Shown piece by piece: positions 45,901 through 57,724 of a stretch of DNA of 64,000 nucleotides (its first letter is position 1; every line of letters starts with the position of its first letter). The notes beneath the pieces were generated by a model, which did not search any database, had not been told where the DNA came from, and was given only the letters and a program-made list of their open reading frames with translations. Both the position numbers and the translations under genes were made by a program. The DNA is from Pohlia nutans (lineage: Eukaryota > Streptophyta > Bryopsida > Bryales > Mniaceae): the NCBI GenBank assembly GCA_022496805.1, contig CM040100.1, forward strand, positions 20,055,009 through 20,119,008, in the 5' to 3' direction.

Positions 45901-46252
45901 TTAACACCTAAGCATCTAAAACGCCCAATATGGCCATTGGCATCATTGAACCTTGACAATGACGATATTTTCTCATTTTACCTCAATTTTCTGATCGCAA
46001 ATACATCATTTTAAAGTTATTTTTCTATACTACAAGATCAACAATGTCGATCGTGTCAAATTGAAGTCATTTTCATATAAGCAGAATCATAACATGTGAG
46101 TCAAATGATGCCACTTCGCACTCACCAATTTTTTGGTTGGACTTGGTGAGTGGACTTGGTGAGTGCCATTCGTCACATAGGACAAGCGTGTAAAAAAAAA
46201 CGACAATGAATAGGATCCTCCTGAGTGAGAAACGACACCTCTGCTTGTACTG
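45901..46252. mobile_element. Fused fragments of a TTAA MITE and a CACTA MITE
   Basis: 45901-46085 is a truncated copy of the 242-bp TTAA element (starts TTAA CACCTAAGCATC). At about 46091 it joins directly to a CACTA-type MITE lacking its left TIR (from tgtgagtcaaatga to CTCTGCTTGTACTG). A deletion spanning the two element ends explains the junction. Confidence 0.65.
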
Positions 46253-47688
46253 ACTGCAGAATCCATAAGATTTGTTGGACTGATATAATCTGCTTATAAA
46301 CTAAGCTATTGAGATCATCAGTACATAGGCAGTGATATGATTTAGGCATGACGGAGAGGTTCGCTACCTTTCAACTGACCAGGCTGACGTAATGAGTTTG
46401 GGGTAAATGTGGAATTCTATGCCTCATGAGCCTTCACAAGATTCCTCTTGCTTCTTTGGGTTTTCTACTCATAACATTCTTGAAATCAGCTCCTCACACC
46501 GTCAACCTATCCACCAATTGAAGGATGAATCAAGGCACGATTAGGATCGGCATAAAATAATCATGAAAAAAAAAGCCTAAATCTTTAGGAAATTGTATTT
46601 TTCAAAAGAATTCTATTTTGTATGGTGAAAAAGAGAATCTTAAAGAACATCCACATGCTTTGACATTCGTTGGAAAGTGATTTTTGAATTTGTTTTATTT
46701 GTTTGGCATCACTTGGCAACCCTAAAGGACATCAAGTACAGTATTCAAGGTTCAGTGATCCTCTCATCCCTTATATTAAGTACACAACGTCACGATACCA
46801 AGTCACAAAATCATCTACATTTCACATCCATGACTTCCATTCAATTTTTCATCATCTTCTTAAATCATTCTCCACAGTTCCCATGATGTTCCCCAAAGGT
46901 TCCCTACCATTCCCATCATGTTATTGTCATGTTCCCAAGTTCTCTTTACATTCCCAAAGTTCCCATGTTCCTTTTGTGTTCCCAATTGATTCCCACGTTC
47001 CCAATGCAATGTTGGTGCATTGCAACAGGGTGTTTGCTAGTATGTTTTTAGACAAAATTATGCTAATGCATTGTATTCAACATTTGAAATCAGACATTAT
47101 TTTGAGTCATCATAGTTCTAAGAGCATCCGCAATCCATCAATGTAAAAAGAGGCGGCTCAAATAAGAAATGTGTCGTGCATGCACAATTCTCATTTACAC
47201 TGCCTTTTTTACAAGTGATGAACTGCATAAGCTTATTCTAAAGTTGCAACCCTGAATTACATGCTAATTATGTGGTTTTAAAGTTGCCAATGCTATTGAA
47301 TTACATAGTATTATCGAGAGTATTGACAATACATGGTTTTATAGTTGTATTATCTTGGAGCCACATGTGTATTGGCATTACTAGATTTCAATCATGTATT
47401 TCGTTTTACTCATGTAGTGGAAAGGGTGCAATTTTGTTACAAATCAACTCTTTACAATATTAGTACTTTCAGGTTTCAAATTTTATATGTATTCAAGCTG
47501 GCAGCAAGCAGATGGACACTCAACAATGACTTTTAAGTTCAAATATTATGTGTGTTCAAGTACAAGAGTAATATCAAATACGTTGATGTACTAGGGAAAT
47601 ATGACAACAACCATTTGCTTGTACGCAAAAATACATGCAAAAATACATGCCCGCTGTGAAACTTCAGGTCTTTTAGGGATTACACAAC

Positions 47689-47905
47689 CCCTAAAGGTTT
47701 AGAGAGCCTTTTCCGACCAGTATTATAAAACAATGTTCCATTGTATTTGGAATGGTTCCACACCTCCTATGGGTTTAATATCAAAAGCGAAAATAAAAAT
47801 TCACGTCGACATGATTATAATGTGCTATTTGGGTCTCAATTTGGAACTTTCAATTTACAAAAAATGTAAAATATACGTCAACCTTAACAACAATTTTAGG
47901 CTTAA
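47689..47905. mobile_element. Truncated copy of the 222-bp TTAA MITE
   Basis: ACCCCTAAAGGTTTAGAG opening, then the gaccagtattata and attgtatttggaatggttc segments shared with 7982-8203. The right TIR is lost in the join to unit sequence. The parallel sites at 53900 and 55255 lack it. Confidence 0.7.
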
Positions 47906-47921
47906 GGACAAATGGCCTACC

Positions 47922-48499
47922 TTAACCCCTAAATGCCTAAAGCCCTCTTCAAATTCGGCAGTTTTGCAAAGATGGATTATAAAATGCAACCTAGAGGGAT
48001 ATTTTGAACTTGATATATGAATAAAAGTTGTACGTTATGAATTTTAGATTCTATCCATACGGTTAGATCTATGATTGCTATTACCAATAATTTTGTATAA
48101 AATTTGAAACGTGAAATTCAAAATTATTTTGTAATTCAATTACGAATAAGATATTGACAATCTACAAATGAAATTCTTTGTGATTGGTTGAAATGTAATA
48201 CTCTAAGTGTAGTGATTTTTGGAGATTTTTTGGTTGCTTAATTTGATGAGTTGACTTTTTTTTTTACCACTTTTACACTGAAATCTTCAAAATTTTGGGT
48301 GAATCACTACAACATGAAATGAGGCATAAAAATTTCACAAATCATCTCCTTTCTAATCGGATCACATATGCATGAAGCTAACTTCCCATAGAATCTACAG
48401 TAAAAATTCCACACTGCAAAAAATGCATGACAGATGAGAATCTACGGATGAAATCTGTACATCGTCCAAAAAATGGACGCTTAGGCAGTTAGGGGTTAA
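47922..48499. mobile_element. piggyBac-like MITE, 570 bp, with proven TTAA duplication
   Basis: TTAA at 47922-47925 and 48496-48499; interior 47926-48495 is the reverse-orientation relative of 33130-33698. The tandem unit copy at 55272 gives the empty site: atggcctaccTTAAcaactg at 55271-55290. Here the text reads atggcctaccTTAA, element, TTAAcaactg. Insertion therefore duplicated exactly TTAA. Confidence 0.93.
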
Positions 48500-48798
48500 C
48501 AACTGTAGAACCATAAGGTTTTGTGGACTGATATAAACTGGTTATAAAGTAACCTATTGAAACTAGTCTTGTATGGGCTATGATATGACTTGGGCATGAC
48601 GGAGGGGTCATCTACCCTTCAAATATCTGACCGATCTGATCAGTTTGCAAGATAATATTCTGTGCCTCATGAGCCTACACGTAATTCCTTTTGCTTCTTT
48701 TGGTGACCCAATCACTGATAGAAAACTTGGTAAAACAAGAGTGCTCGAGTTTGTCAAGTGTGTCATGTGCACAAGTTTGTCAAGTGTGTCATTTTGCT

Positions 48799-48933
48799 AG
48801 ATAGATAGAAACTCTGGTCCTCCTTCGAGGCCGGCGTGAATAAAGTGTCCGTTTGTGATGTCAATGACTCAGTGCCCATCGGACAAAGGGTCATTGGGAC
48901 AAAAGTACTCTCCCCTGTCGGGAATGGATGCTA
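48799..48933 (-). mobile_element. 135-bp 5'-truncated LINE tail
   Basis: Flanked by TCATTTTGCT (48789-48798) and TCATTCTGCT (48934-48943); the parallel unit at 55764-55773 has the site once. The inserted text (gatagatagaaactctggtc..., cgaggccggcgtgaataaag) matches the 3' end of the LINE at 57725. It is therefore a severely 5'-truncated relative in the same orientation. Confidence 0.8.
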
Positions 48934-49345
48934 TCATTCTGCTACATCTATATACCTATATGGATTTTGAAGGAGGACCCTAGAGGACGTCAGACTCTTT
49001 GTAAGTTTGTGCAAACCACCAAGGCTAGCTTCATCATAACATTGATTTATATCAACCTTGGCCTTACAATAGAGTTTCGCACTGCATTACACGGAAAATA
49101 GGTGTCTCAGTTGACATTGGAAATATGATTAGCGATTTACATGTTTTTTTAATATTTGAAAACAAAGGAATTCTGGATCACATAATAATTAACAATTATG
49201 CATGAATTCTACATGATAAGGAGAAGAATTCAGTGGATTTGCCTCGTGATCTATCCGAGCCCATCTTCACAATTGCAGACCCTAAACTTTGAACTGAAAC
49301 TCACCAGTGCTGAACACTCTCACAAATGACTGCAAGACAGTCCCA

Positions 49346-51110
49346 AAAAAATTGATACATATAGTGTCAAAAAATTGTTTGTGGGTACATAGTGTCAAAA
49401 ATGCTCACAGGTGGAAAATATGAGAGAAAATTTCAGATTTGATTTTCTTTAATTTTTATTGTGCCACATGTACCCCCTTATGGGGGTGCCACGTGTCAAT
49501 TTTTTTCCACTGTTTTTTTGTGTCATCTTGCACTGTAACACGTTTCTCCCGCTCAGGCTCAACTTTCACTCTCCCTTTGTCCATCCTGAGTGTACGTTCC
49601 ACCCTAACCCCAAAAATTCAAATTCGCCTCAAGCAGATGCAATGCCTCACACACAATCCGCCCACTCATCCGCCCCTTCCCGCAAATCTCCCTCATCATC
49701 ACAGCCCAAAAAAGATTTGAACCTCTCCGTCTTGATCTCTCGCGAATAAAACCTCTTCCCCGATTTCAAATGCATTCAAAAAACTCCATCATCCCACAAC
49801 CGAAACCAAAATGCACCCTACCAACCATTTATTCAATGCCTGTTTCCAAGCTACATAGTGTCATTAATAACTCAAGAGAGAGAGAAATATAAAAATAAAA
49901 AATCACATTGATGAGAAACTATCAAATCAAACCCTAAACAGATAAGGAATGTGAGAATATTCAGTTTCTTTTTCAAAATTCCAACGCGCTAAAAAGAAAT
50001 TGAAAATTAGACACAACAGAGACAGTCGGCAAGTTGATGTGCTTTAATGACACTCCTCCAACACCAGAAACATTTCCACGTGCATATCTCGACACGATCA
50101 AAAAAACCTTTATTTCCTCACATAAACTCATAACCTAAATCCAGTCGTTCCAGTCGTTCATCAATTTGATAGTTTCCCGAAAAACGAAAAAAGAAAAACT
50201 GATTCCAAAACGAATGAAACCCTAACTAATAATGTAGTAGCTTTCAATTCAAAACGAACGAACAAGGGCATTGCTGTTGCGAACCTGTACAAGAATTCAA
50301 GTATCATCGAAAATCCTCGTGGAAAATCCCGCACAGTGCACAAAACGTCTCATCAACTCGGGATCCACTGTAAGCTACCGGCCAGCACCTCAAATTCACA
50401 CCATAATATCACAAACCTCACTACATAGAACGGGGAGGAAATGAGTGACCACACATCAAAGCCGAAATGGTCACCTGTCAACAAAAACCTATCAACACTG
50501 CAATATCTTCCTCCGCTTCAACCTAAATTTGTATCAAAAGAAAAAAAATTACCTAAATTTGCACCCCTGCGTCTTACTCTCTCCCGTCAACACAGATCGC
50601 CCTCGACACAGATCGCCCGTCAACAATGCTCACATCTCACATCGACACAAATCTCATATGACCCCAAAACCCTGCGCGCAGAAATGCTTCCTCCCCGGTC
50701 AAACCCCATCACAGACAAACACAAAACTCTGCGCCCCTCGAAAACTCCGATTGCCCCTCACAAGCTTCAGGTCAAAAACTCCGATCGCCCCTCGCGCACT
50801 TGGCCCTCGCCCTCGCCCTCGCCCTCGAAACCATCGCTCCGAAACCATCGCCTCGAAACCATCGCCCTCGCCCTCGAAACCATCGCGAAACTCCGATCGC
50901 CCTGACGCGAGACCTCGCCCATCACCATCGCCAAACTACAGAAGAGAAACGCTCAGAGTGAGACTGGACAGGCTGAGGAACGCCAACGTGACAGGTCGGG
51001 AACGCCAACGTGAACAGGTTCAGAACGCCCTCGCCATAGTGACGTGGACCCGTTAAAAATTCTCGGTCCCCGCGTTTTCCGGGACAGCGTCGAAATTTTT
51101 TTGGGGTCAT
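49346..51110. mobile_element. Element A, about 1.77 kb, GC-rich interior
   Basis: Lies between AGTCCCA at 49339-49345 and AGTCCCA at 51111-51117. The unit copy at about 56160 has agtcccacaatct once, so this is an insertion. The left region has atagtgtcaaaaatgctca and a gtgccacatgtacccc box; the right end is gacgtggaccc... ttttttggggtcat, both shared with element B. The interior is C/G-rich with (CCTCGC)n runs at about 50800-50890. A target duplication of 7-9 bp would fit a Mutator-like or hAT element, but I see no clear TIR, so class is open. Confidence 0.65.
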
Positions 51111-51124
51111 AGTCCCACAATCTG

Positions 51125-52742
51125 AAAAATGCTCAGGGTACATAGTGTCAAAAATGCTCAGGAGTGGGAAAATGAGAGAAAAAAAAAGATTTGTTTTTTT
51201 TAATTTTTCATATGCCACATGGACCCCCCTAGGAGGTGCCACATGGCGAAACCAAAAAAAAAGCTAGAATTGGAAAAACAGGCCAAAAGAAGCTCAAATT
51301 ATAAGAAATTATCAGCCAGATTTTTCAGCTCTACAACACTTGATTCATGCCTTCATCACAATCTCACCATGTCCAGATTCTCACAACCATCACCCCAGTT
51401 TCACACACTCCTTAGGCACCTCAAATTTAAAATTAGGGTTGACACTCAGACTGCCCTCACAATACTTTTGATCGCCAACCTCCCACTCAAGAAACAAGAG
51501 ACGTAAATCTTCACCTGCTTGTACTGCAAAATGCGTGTGAATGCCTCACACAAACACCGGGAGGAAGTACTACCTCTTCCTAATCCCTAATTTGATTCAG
51601 TTCCTCTTCTCAAATTTCACGGCATTCACAAACACGGAAAGAAAAATAAATAAAATTTATATCCTCACGCTTGTCGCTCCAATCAGGGTCGTCACGCAAA
51701 ACCGGCTCCTCACGCAACACCAGCTCCTCACCACCATCTCAGCCTCCAGCCGCGCACACACACCGCTCAATCACCTAACAGTCTAAAACACACAAAACTT
51801 GAATCACAGTGAAATTTCAGATGAAATTCTCTGAAGAATTGTTGTGCTTAACGAGGGTACATGCAAAAAGGAACAGGTTTAAGCTAAAAGAATGTGATAA
51901 GTCAAGTTGCAAAATATACCTTTAACACACGAACTTCTTCTTCAAGGGCGGCTGCGGTTTCTTTCTGGAAGTCAAACAGATATCCATACGTTACTGCTTA
52001 GACTATCAAAAAAATATATCCAGGAGCACAACTTGAGGAAAACTGTCAACCCCGCTGTAGCTTATGGAACTGTATCAATTCTGCCACATCGAAATTGGAA
52101 AAAGATTACCCTATCAACCATGAAATGAGATCCTGAGATTGCTCAAATTCGAAAAATTCACAGCTAGTACCTGACGACTTATTTTAACTTGCAACTCAAG
52201 ACTGCGTTGGCGTTCTTCTGCCAAAGCTCGCATAGCTGCCTGTCGATTCTTTTCTGTAGCCTGTACTGCTTTCCGTAATTCCTCCACACGATCCTTAAAA
52301 TTCTCCTGGCAGGCACCCAACACAAAGAGTGCAGTGTGCTCAAACCCTCGACACACACTCGATCCCGATCGCTCACTCCCGAGAACTCTCACCCTCGCCA
52401 AACTCTCACAGCCCTCACAGCGCCCTCACAGCCCTCACAGCCCTCACTCGCCAAACTCTACGGAACAAGGGTTCGCCATCGCCAAGCCATCGAACAAGCG
52501 CACTCGCCATCGCCAAGCGCAAAAGGAACAATCAGCCAGGTAGAACTCGGAGCAAAACCCTAAGCGAATGATTTTCCTCGTCCGTTCATCGTCCATATTA
52601 CATTCGTCTATGGCATCCGTCAGCATCCCAAAGTTTCAACCATTCATGCCTATCAATTAATTTCTTGATGACGTGGACCCCTCGCCGCAGTTTCCGGGCC
52701 CCGCATTTCCCGGGCCAGCTGCGAAAAATATTTTGGGGTCAT
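51125..52742. mobile_element. Element B, about 1.6 kb, carrying captured exons
   Basis: Directly follows A and has the same left text (gggtacatagtgtcaaaaat, gccacatggaccccc) and the same right end (gacgtggacccc... ttttggggtcat, then AGTCCCACAATCTG at 52743). The interior holds gene fragments on the minus strand (51920-52305). Tandem arrangement of two related elements with different cargo suggests repeated insertion at one site or rolling-circle-like tandem copying. Confidence 0.65.
51920..52305 (-). pseudogene. Two captured exons of a host coiled-coil gene, with intron
   Basis: Minus strand. Exon 52305-52171 (45 codons, ENFKDRVEELRKAVQATEKN...LQVKISRQ) is bounded by an acceptor CCAG and donor CAG|GTACTA. 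Exon 51964-51920 (15 codons, KETAAALEEEVRVLK) is bounded by CCAG and AAG|GTATAT. Both are phase 0 and read as heptad-rich coiled coil. Introns are retained, so capture was from DNA. There is no start codon or full gene. The parent gene is not in this window and I do not identify it. Confidence 0.7.
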
Positions 52743-55583
52743 AGTCCCACAATCTGCCTTTATCAGTAAGCTTTCAATTACACACCGGCTCTTGATTAGC
52801 TAAACAAGAGCAGCTTACAATCAATTCACTATAATTATCTTTCCTCTTCAAAATGTTACACACTTCTATGACGTAGCCGTTGGAGAATAAACATAAGATT
52901 TTCTGCGTTGCAGTTTTTCATTAGTATCACACAATGAAAGCAGGACACTGAAATACTAAGAGATGCCTTTCTTTCATCGGAACTGATGATGACACTTGCA
53001 TCATGAATGTGGGAGCAGGTGGTTATCTGAACGACATTATTTTAAAATGCGGTAGAACGACATTAGAATGTTGTTTTGACGCGTTGAATTGACATTAGTT
53101 TCTCGTTCCAACGCGTTAGAACGACATACCGTGTAGTTGCCATGACATCCCAATGTCGTTATGAATGTTACATGCCTCCTAATTCCAAAAATTGCACTCG
53201 CAGTGAGCAAATGAAGATTGTGCACATTTTTTTTAACCAAATTTTCTTCTTCTGCTTGCTGGATCTCCATAGAAATAAAACTGGAACATGATCTATCACT
53301 TCTCCCTTTCGCAAACCCTCACATGGACTAATATAATTGCTGCAGATTACATGTATCATGGTTTTAGATGATTGATGTCACTGTACCATTGGTGGCATTG
53401 TAGGGGCATTGATTTAGCTTGATGTAGAATTCGTGAGATTGCTGGACACAGCCGTATATACTACGGAACTAACACTACCAGCATAATTTGTTAACCCCAG
53501 ATTGAAGGTCCTTTCCAAGGGCTCCATGTGTGAGACCACTTATGTTTGCTCATCCCACTAGTAGCAGTTTTCATTCCCTACTTTGTGGAAACAGTGAACA
53601 TTGACGGAATATTGTGCCTAGATTTCTGTCTTCTTGTGACCGAAACCACTCACCAGCATCGACGCAACCCATATGCCAGGCGTGGTTTCATTCCTTTTTC
53701 ATTTATAGTAAGTGAAAAACGACACATTTCCTCCTACTGTCCGATTTATCTCATGTATTAGAATACAAAAATGTAGTCAAACAGTGTGTGTATTCAAGTA
53801 CAAGAGTAGTATCAAATTCGTTGGTGTAGTGAAATACGACAGCAATCACATGCTTGTACACAAAAATACATGAAAAAACGCATGCCCGCTCAGGGCTTTT
53901 AGGGTTTGGACAAGTGGCCTACGTTAACAACTGCAGAACCCATAAGGTTTGCTGGACTCATATAATCAACTTATAAAGTAAGCAATTGAGGAGCTAAGTG
54001 TACAGGCAGTAATATGATTCAGGCATTATGGAGAGGCTAACGTACTACCTTCCAACAGTCTGCTATTGCTGGTGGCCACTAGTGTAAAAGTGGAATTCTA
54101 TGCCTCATGAGCCTACACGAGAACACCTTTGCTTCTTTAGGGTTTTGTACATTCTTGAAATCAGCTCCTCACACCGTCGTACCATCCATCAATTGAAGGA
54201 TGAATCAAGGCACGGTCGGAGGATTGGCATAAAATAATAAGATAATCATGAAAAGAGAAGCCCAAATCTTTAGGAAATTGTTTGTTTCAAAATGTTTTTT
54301 GTTTTGTATGGTGGAAAAGAAGAATATCCACATGCTTTGACATTTGTTGGAAAGTGATTTTCAAATTTGTTTTATTTGCTTGGCATCACTTGCCAACCCT
54401 AGAGGACATGAAGTACGGTATTCAAGATTCAGTGATCCTCTCATCTCTTATATTAAGTGTACACCGTCACGATACTATGTCACAGAATCATTCACATTTC
54501 ACAAATTCATCCAATTTTTCATCATGTTCTCAAATCATTCTCCACAGTTCCCATGATGTTCCCCAAAGGTTCCCTAGCCTTCCCATCATGTTATTGTCAT
54601 GTTCGTAAGTTCTCTTTACGTTCCCAAGATTCCCATGTTCCTTTTGTGTTCCTAATTGAATCTCATGTTCCCAATGCAATGATGCTGCATTGCAACAGGG
54701 TGTTTTCTAGTATATTTCTAGACACAATTATGCTAATGCATTGTATTCAACATTTGAAATCAGACACTTGAGTCAACATGGTTCTAAGAGCATCCTCAAT
54801 CCATCACTGTAACAAGTGGCGGCACAAATAAGAAATGTGTCCTCCATGCACAATTCTCATTTACACTGCCTCTTTTACAGTTGCAAGTGCAATTGCATTA
54901 AATAGTATTGTCGAGAGTATTGTATATGGTTTTATTGCTGTATTAACCACATGGCTACTGGCATTACTAGATTTCAATAATGTATTTGGTTTTAGTCATC
55001 CAGTGGAAAGGGTGCGGTTCTGTTACAAATCAACTCTTTACACTACAATATTAATACTTTCAGGTTTCAAATATTATGTGTATTCAAGCTCGCAGTAAGC
55101 AGATGGGACACTCGATAATGACATTTAAGTTCAAATATTCTGTGTGTTCAAGTACAAGAGTAGTATCAAATACGTTGACGTAGGGAAATATGACAGCAAC
55201 CATTTCCTTGTACACAAATATGCATGCCTGCAGTGAAACTTCAGGTCTTTTAGGGGTTACTAATGAACAAATGGCCTACCTTAACAACTGCAGAACCCAT
55301 ACGGTATGTTGGACTGATAAACTCTGCGTATAAAGTAGCCTATTGCAAAAGCTCCTGTATGGGCTGTGATATGACTAGGGCATGAGAAAGGGGCTGATCT
55401 ACCCTTCCATATATCTGACTGATCTACTAAATCCGAAAGATGTGATACAATGCCTCATGAGCCTACAAAAAATTCCTTTGGCATGTTTTGGTGATCCAAT
55501 CATTGATAGAAAACTTCGTAAAACAGAAGTAATCAAGTTTGTCAAGTGTGTCATGTGCACAAGTTTGTCATGTGCACAAGTTT

Positions 55584-55750
55584 CACTGCAAGGAAAAGGC
55601 GTTTCTTTTCACTCGGTCGGTGAGTCAAACCGCGCCACTTCGCACTCACTGACCAAGCACTCAAGACTGGTGAGGGCGATTCGTCACGTATGACAAGTGT
55701 GTACACTTTGACATTGTTTTGAGTGCAAAGCAACACCTTTGCTAGTAGTG
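55584..55750. mobile_element. CACTA-type MITE (copy 4), 167 bp
   Basis: CACTGCAAGGAAAAGGCGTT ... CACCTTTGCTAGTAGTG. Flanking triplets ttt and tct. The corresponding site of copy I (about 48780) lacks it. Confidence 0.8.
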
Positions 55751-56242
55751 TCTGTCAAATTTGTCATTCTGCTGCATCTATATACCTTGTAGATAATTTT
55801 GAAGGACTACACTAGAGGAAGGTCAAACTCTTTGTACGTTTCTGCAAACCACCAAGGCTAGCTTCATCATAACATTGATTTATATCAACCTTGGCCTTAC
55901 CATAGAGTTCCACACTGCATTACACAGAGAATAGGTGTCTCAGTTGACATTGGAAATATGATTAGCATTTTACATGCTTTGTTAATATTTGAAAGCAAAA
56001 GAATTCTGATTCGCATAAATATGCATGAATTATACAAGAAGGAGAAGAAGTGAGAGTATTTGCCACATGATCTATCGGAGCCCATGTTCACAATTGCAGA
56101 TCCTAAACTTTGAACTGAAACTCACCAGTGCTGAACATTCTCACAAATGATTGGAAGATAGTCCCACAATCTCATACCAAGTCTGTTAGCAAACTCAGCC
56201 TTCATCAGTTAGCTTACAACCACGTACCTCGTGATTAGCTAA

Positions 56243-56428
56243 CACTACAAGGAGAAGGCGTCACTTTTCACTCCTTCTGTGAGTCAAACGGCGCCACGTA
56301 CTTTGCACTAACCAATTTTTTGGTTGAACTTGGTGAGTGCGATTTGTCAAGTAGGACAAGCGTGTACGGTGAAAAACGACAATGAACAGGTTCCTCCAGA
56401 GTGAGAAATGACCCCTCTGCTTCCAGTG
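56243..56428. mobile_element. CACTA-type MITE (copy 5) with proven 3-bp duplication
   Basis: 186 bp, CACTACAAGGAGAAGGCGTC ... CTCTGCTTCCAGTG, flanked by TAA at 56240-56242 and 56429-56431. Copy I at 52794-52810 has the empty site gattagcTAAacaagagc. The 3-bp duplication and CACTA terminus assign it to CACTA (En/Spm). Confidence 0.92.
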
Positions 56429-57724
56429 TAACAAGAGCAGCTTACAATCAATTCACTATATCTTTCCCCTTCAAAACGTTACACACTTCTACGATGTATC
56501 CATTCGAGAATAAACATAAGATTTTGAACGTAGCATTTTTCATTTAATAGAGTTATCCATAAAGTCGAGGCCAGGTATAATAGCCTATATCATGACCAAA
56601 GTTTTTGTTCTGGAAATCAATTTCACTGTTCATCTATGGTATAAGCCACCGGCTAGCTTGGTGTGGGTGAGCATGTGCTTGGTGTGGGGGTATGTGGAGA
56701 TTCTCCCTTGGGAACTCATGTAAGGTACGGAGGAGCTTCTTTCGCATTGGGGAGGTTCAAGGTTCAAATCTCTTTGACTATGCATGACTATCTCTCTGAC
56801 AATGCAGAGCGTTGCTATTGATTGAAATCAAAGGAGCCAAAACTCGATTTTGCCGCTTTTCAAGCTCAAAATCTTCTACCTTGTCTTTCCTCTTGTGGAA
56901 ATTCTTTCCTCAACTTTACGGATAACTCTAATATCATCGCATGGGCTAACCTTTTCATTGCTGCAGATAACATGTGTCATGGTTTTAGATGATTGATGGC
57001 GCTGTACCATTGGTGGCATTGTAGGGGCATTGATTTAGCTTCATGTAGAATTTGTGAGATTGCTGGACACAGCCTTATATACTACGGGACTAACACTACC
57101 AGCATAATTTGTTAACCCCAGATTGAAGCTCCCTTCCACTTTTGAACAAATGGCCCCAACGTTAAGAACTGCAGAACCCATAAGGTTTGCTGGACTGATA
57201 TAATCTGCTTATAAACTAAGCTATTGAGAAGACTATTGTATAGGCAGTGATATGATTTAGGCATGAGAGAAGGGCTGTACAATCCTTCAACTATCTGACC
57301 AGGCTGGTGTAAACCAGTTTATGGTGTAGATGAAAAACTGTGCCTTCTGAGCCTACACAAGATTTCTTTTGCTTCTTTGGGTTTTCTTCTCATAACATTC
57401 TTGAAATCAGCTCCCCACACTGTCAACCCATCTCACCAATTCTAGGATGATTCAAGGCACCGTCAGGATCAAAAAAATGCAACTATAGAATGAGAAGCCC
57501 AAATCTTTGAGAAATTGTTTTTTCTAAAAGAACTCTATTTTGTATAGCGAAAAAGAGAAGTTCACATAATATCTTCAGAATTTGGCATTTGTTGAAAAGT
57601 AATTTTTCAAAAATATTAATTATTTGGCATAATTTGCTGACCTTGAGTACCGAGTACGGTATTCAAGATTCAGTGATTCTTTCACATGTTCTAAAACACA
57701 TTTTTGTTAATGCGTTGTATTCAA

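Larger units (their letters stand above)
46253..53920. repeat. Tandem non-coding unit, copy I (expanded by insertions)
   Basis: Landmarks in order: ctgcagaatccataag (46253), atgagcct (about 46427), gaaatcagctcctcacaccg (46485), ttcccatgatgttccccaaa (46878), gtattcaacatttgaaatca (47071), cttcaggtcttttaggg (47661), a second ctg(c/t)agaacc block (48500), ccaaggctagcttcatcata (49019), gaactgaaactcaccagtgc (49293), caagagcagcttacaatcaa (52805) and ggttttagatgattgatg (53360). The same order is found in copies II and III. Without insertions the unit is about 3 kb. No convincing protein is encoded. Confidence 0.8.
53921..57150. repeat. Tandem non-coding unit, copy II
   Basis: Same landmark order as copy I from ctgcagaacccataagg (53930) through ttcccatgatgttccccaaa (54548), gtattcaacatttgaaatca (about 54745), the second ctgcagaaccc block (55290), ccaaggctagcttcatcata (about 55851), caagagcagcttacaatcaa (56432) and ggttttagatgattgatgg (56979). 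It carries two CACTA MITEs but none of the insertions of copy I, so it serves as an empty-site control. A candidate SINE-like B box (ggttcaaatctc) lies near 56760. Confidence 0.8.

Noticed and set aside
46677..47146. Proteins encoded by the tandem unit (around 46700 and 54300)
   Set aside because: Corresponding frames in the two copies shift relative to each other and start and stop at different points, so there is no sign of coding selection.
50441..52571. Several 60-200-codon frames in the GC-rich interiors of elements A and B
   Set aside because: Arg/Pro/Ser-rich translations of (CCTCGC)n and (CCCTCA)n simple repeats in all frames; only the two spliced coiled-coil exons are supported.
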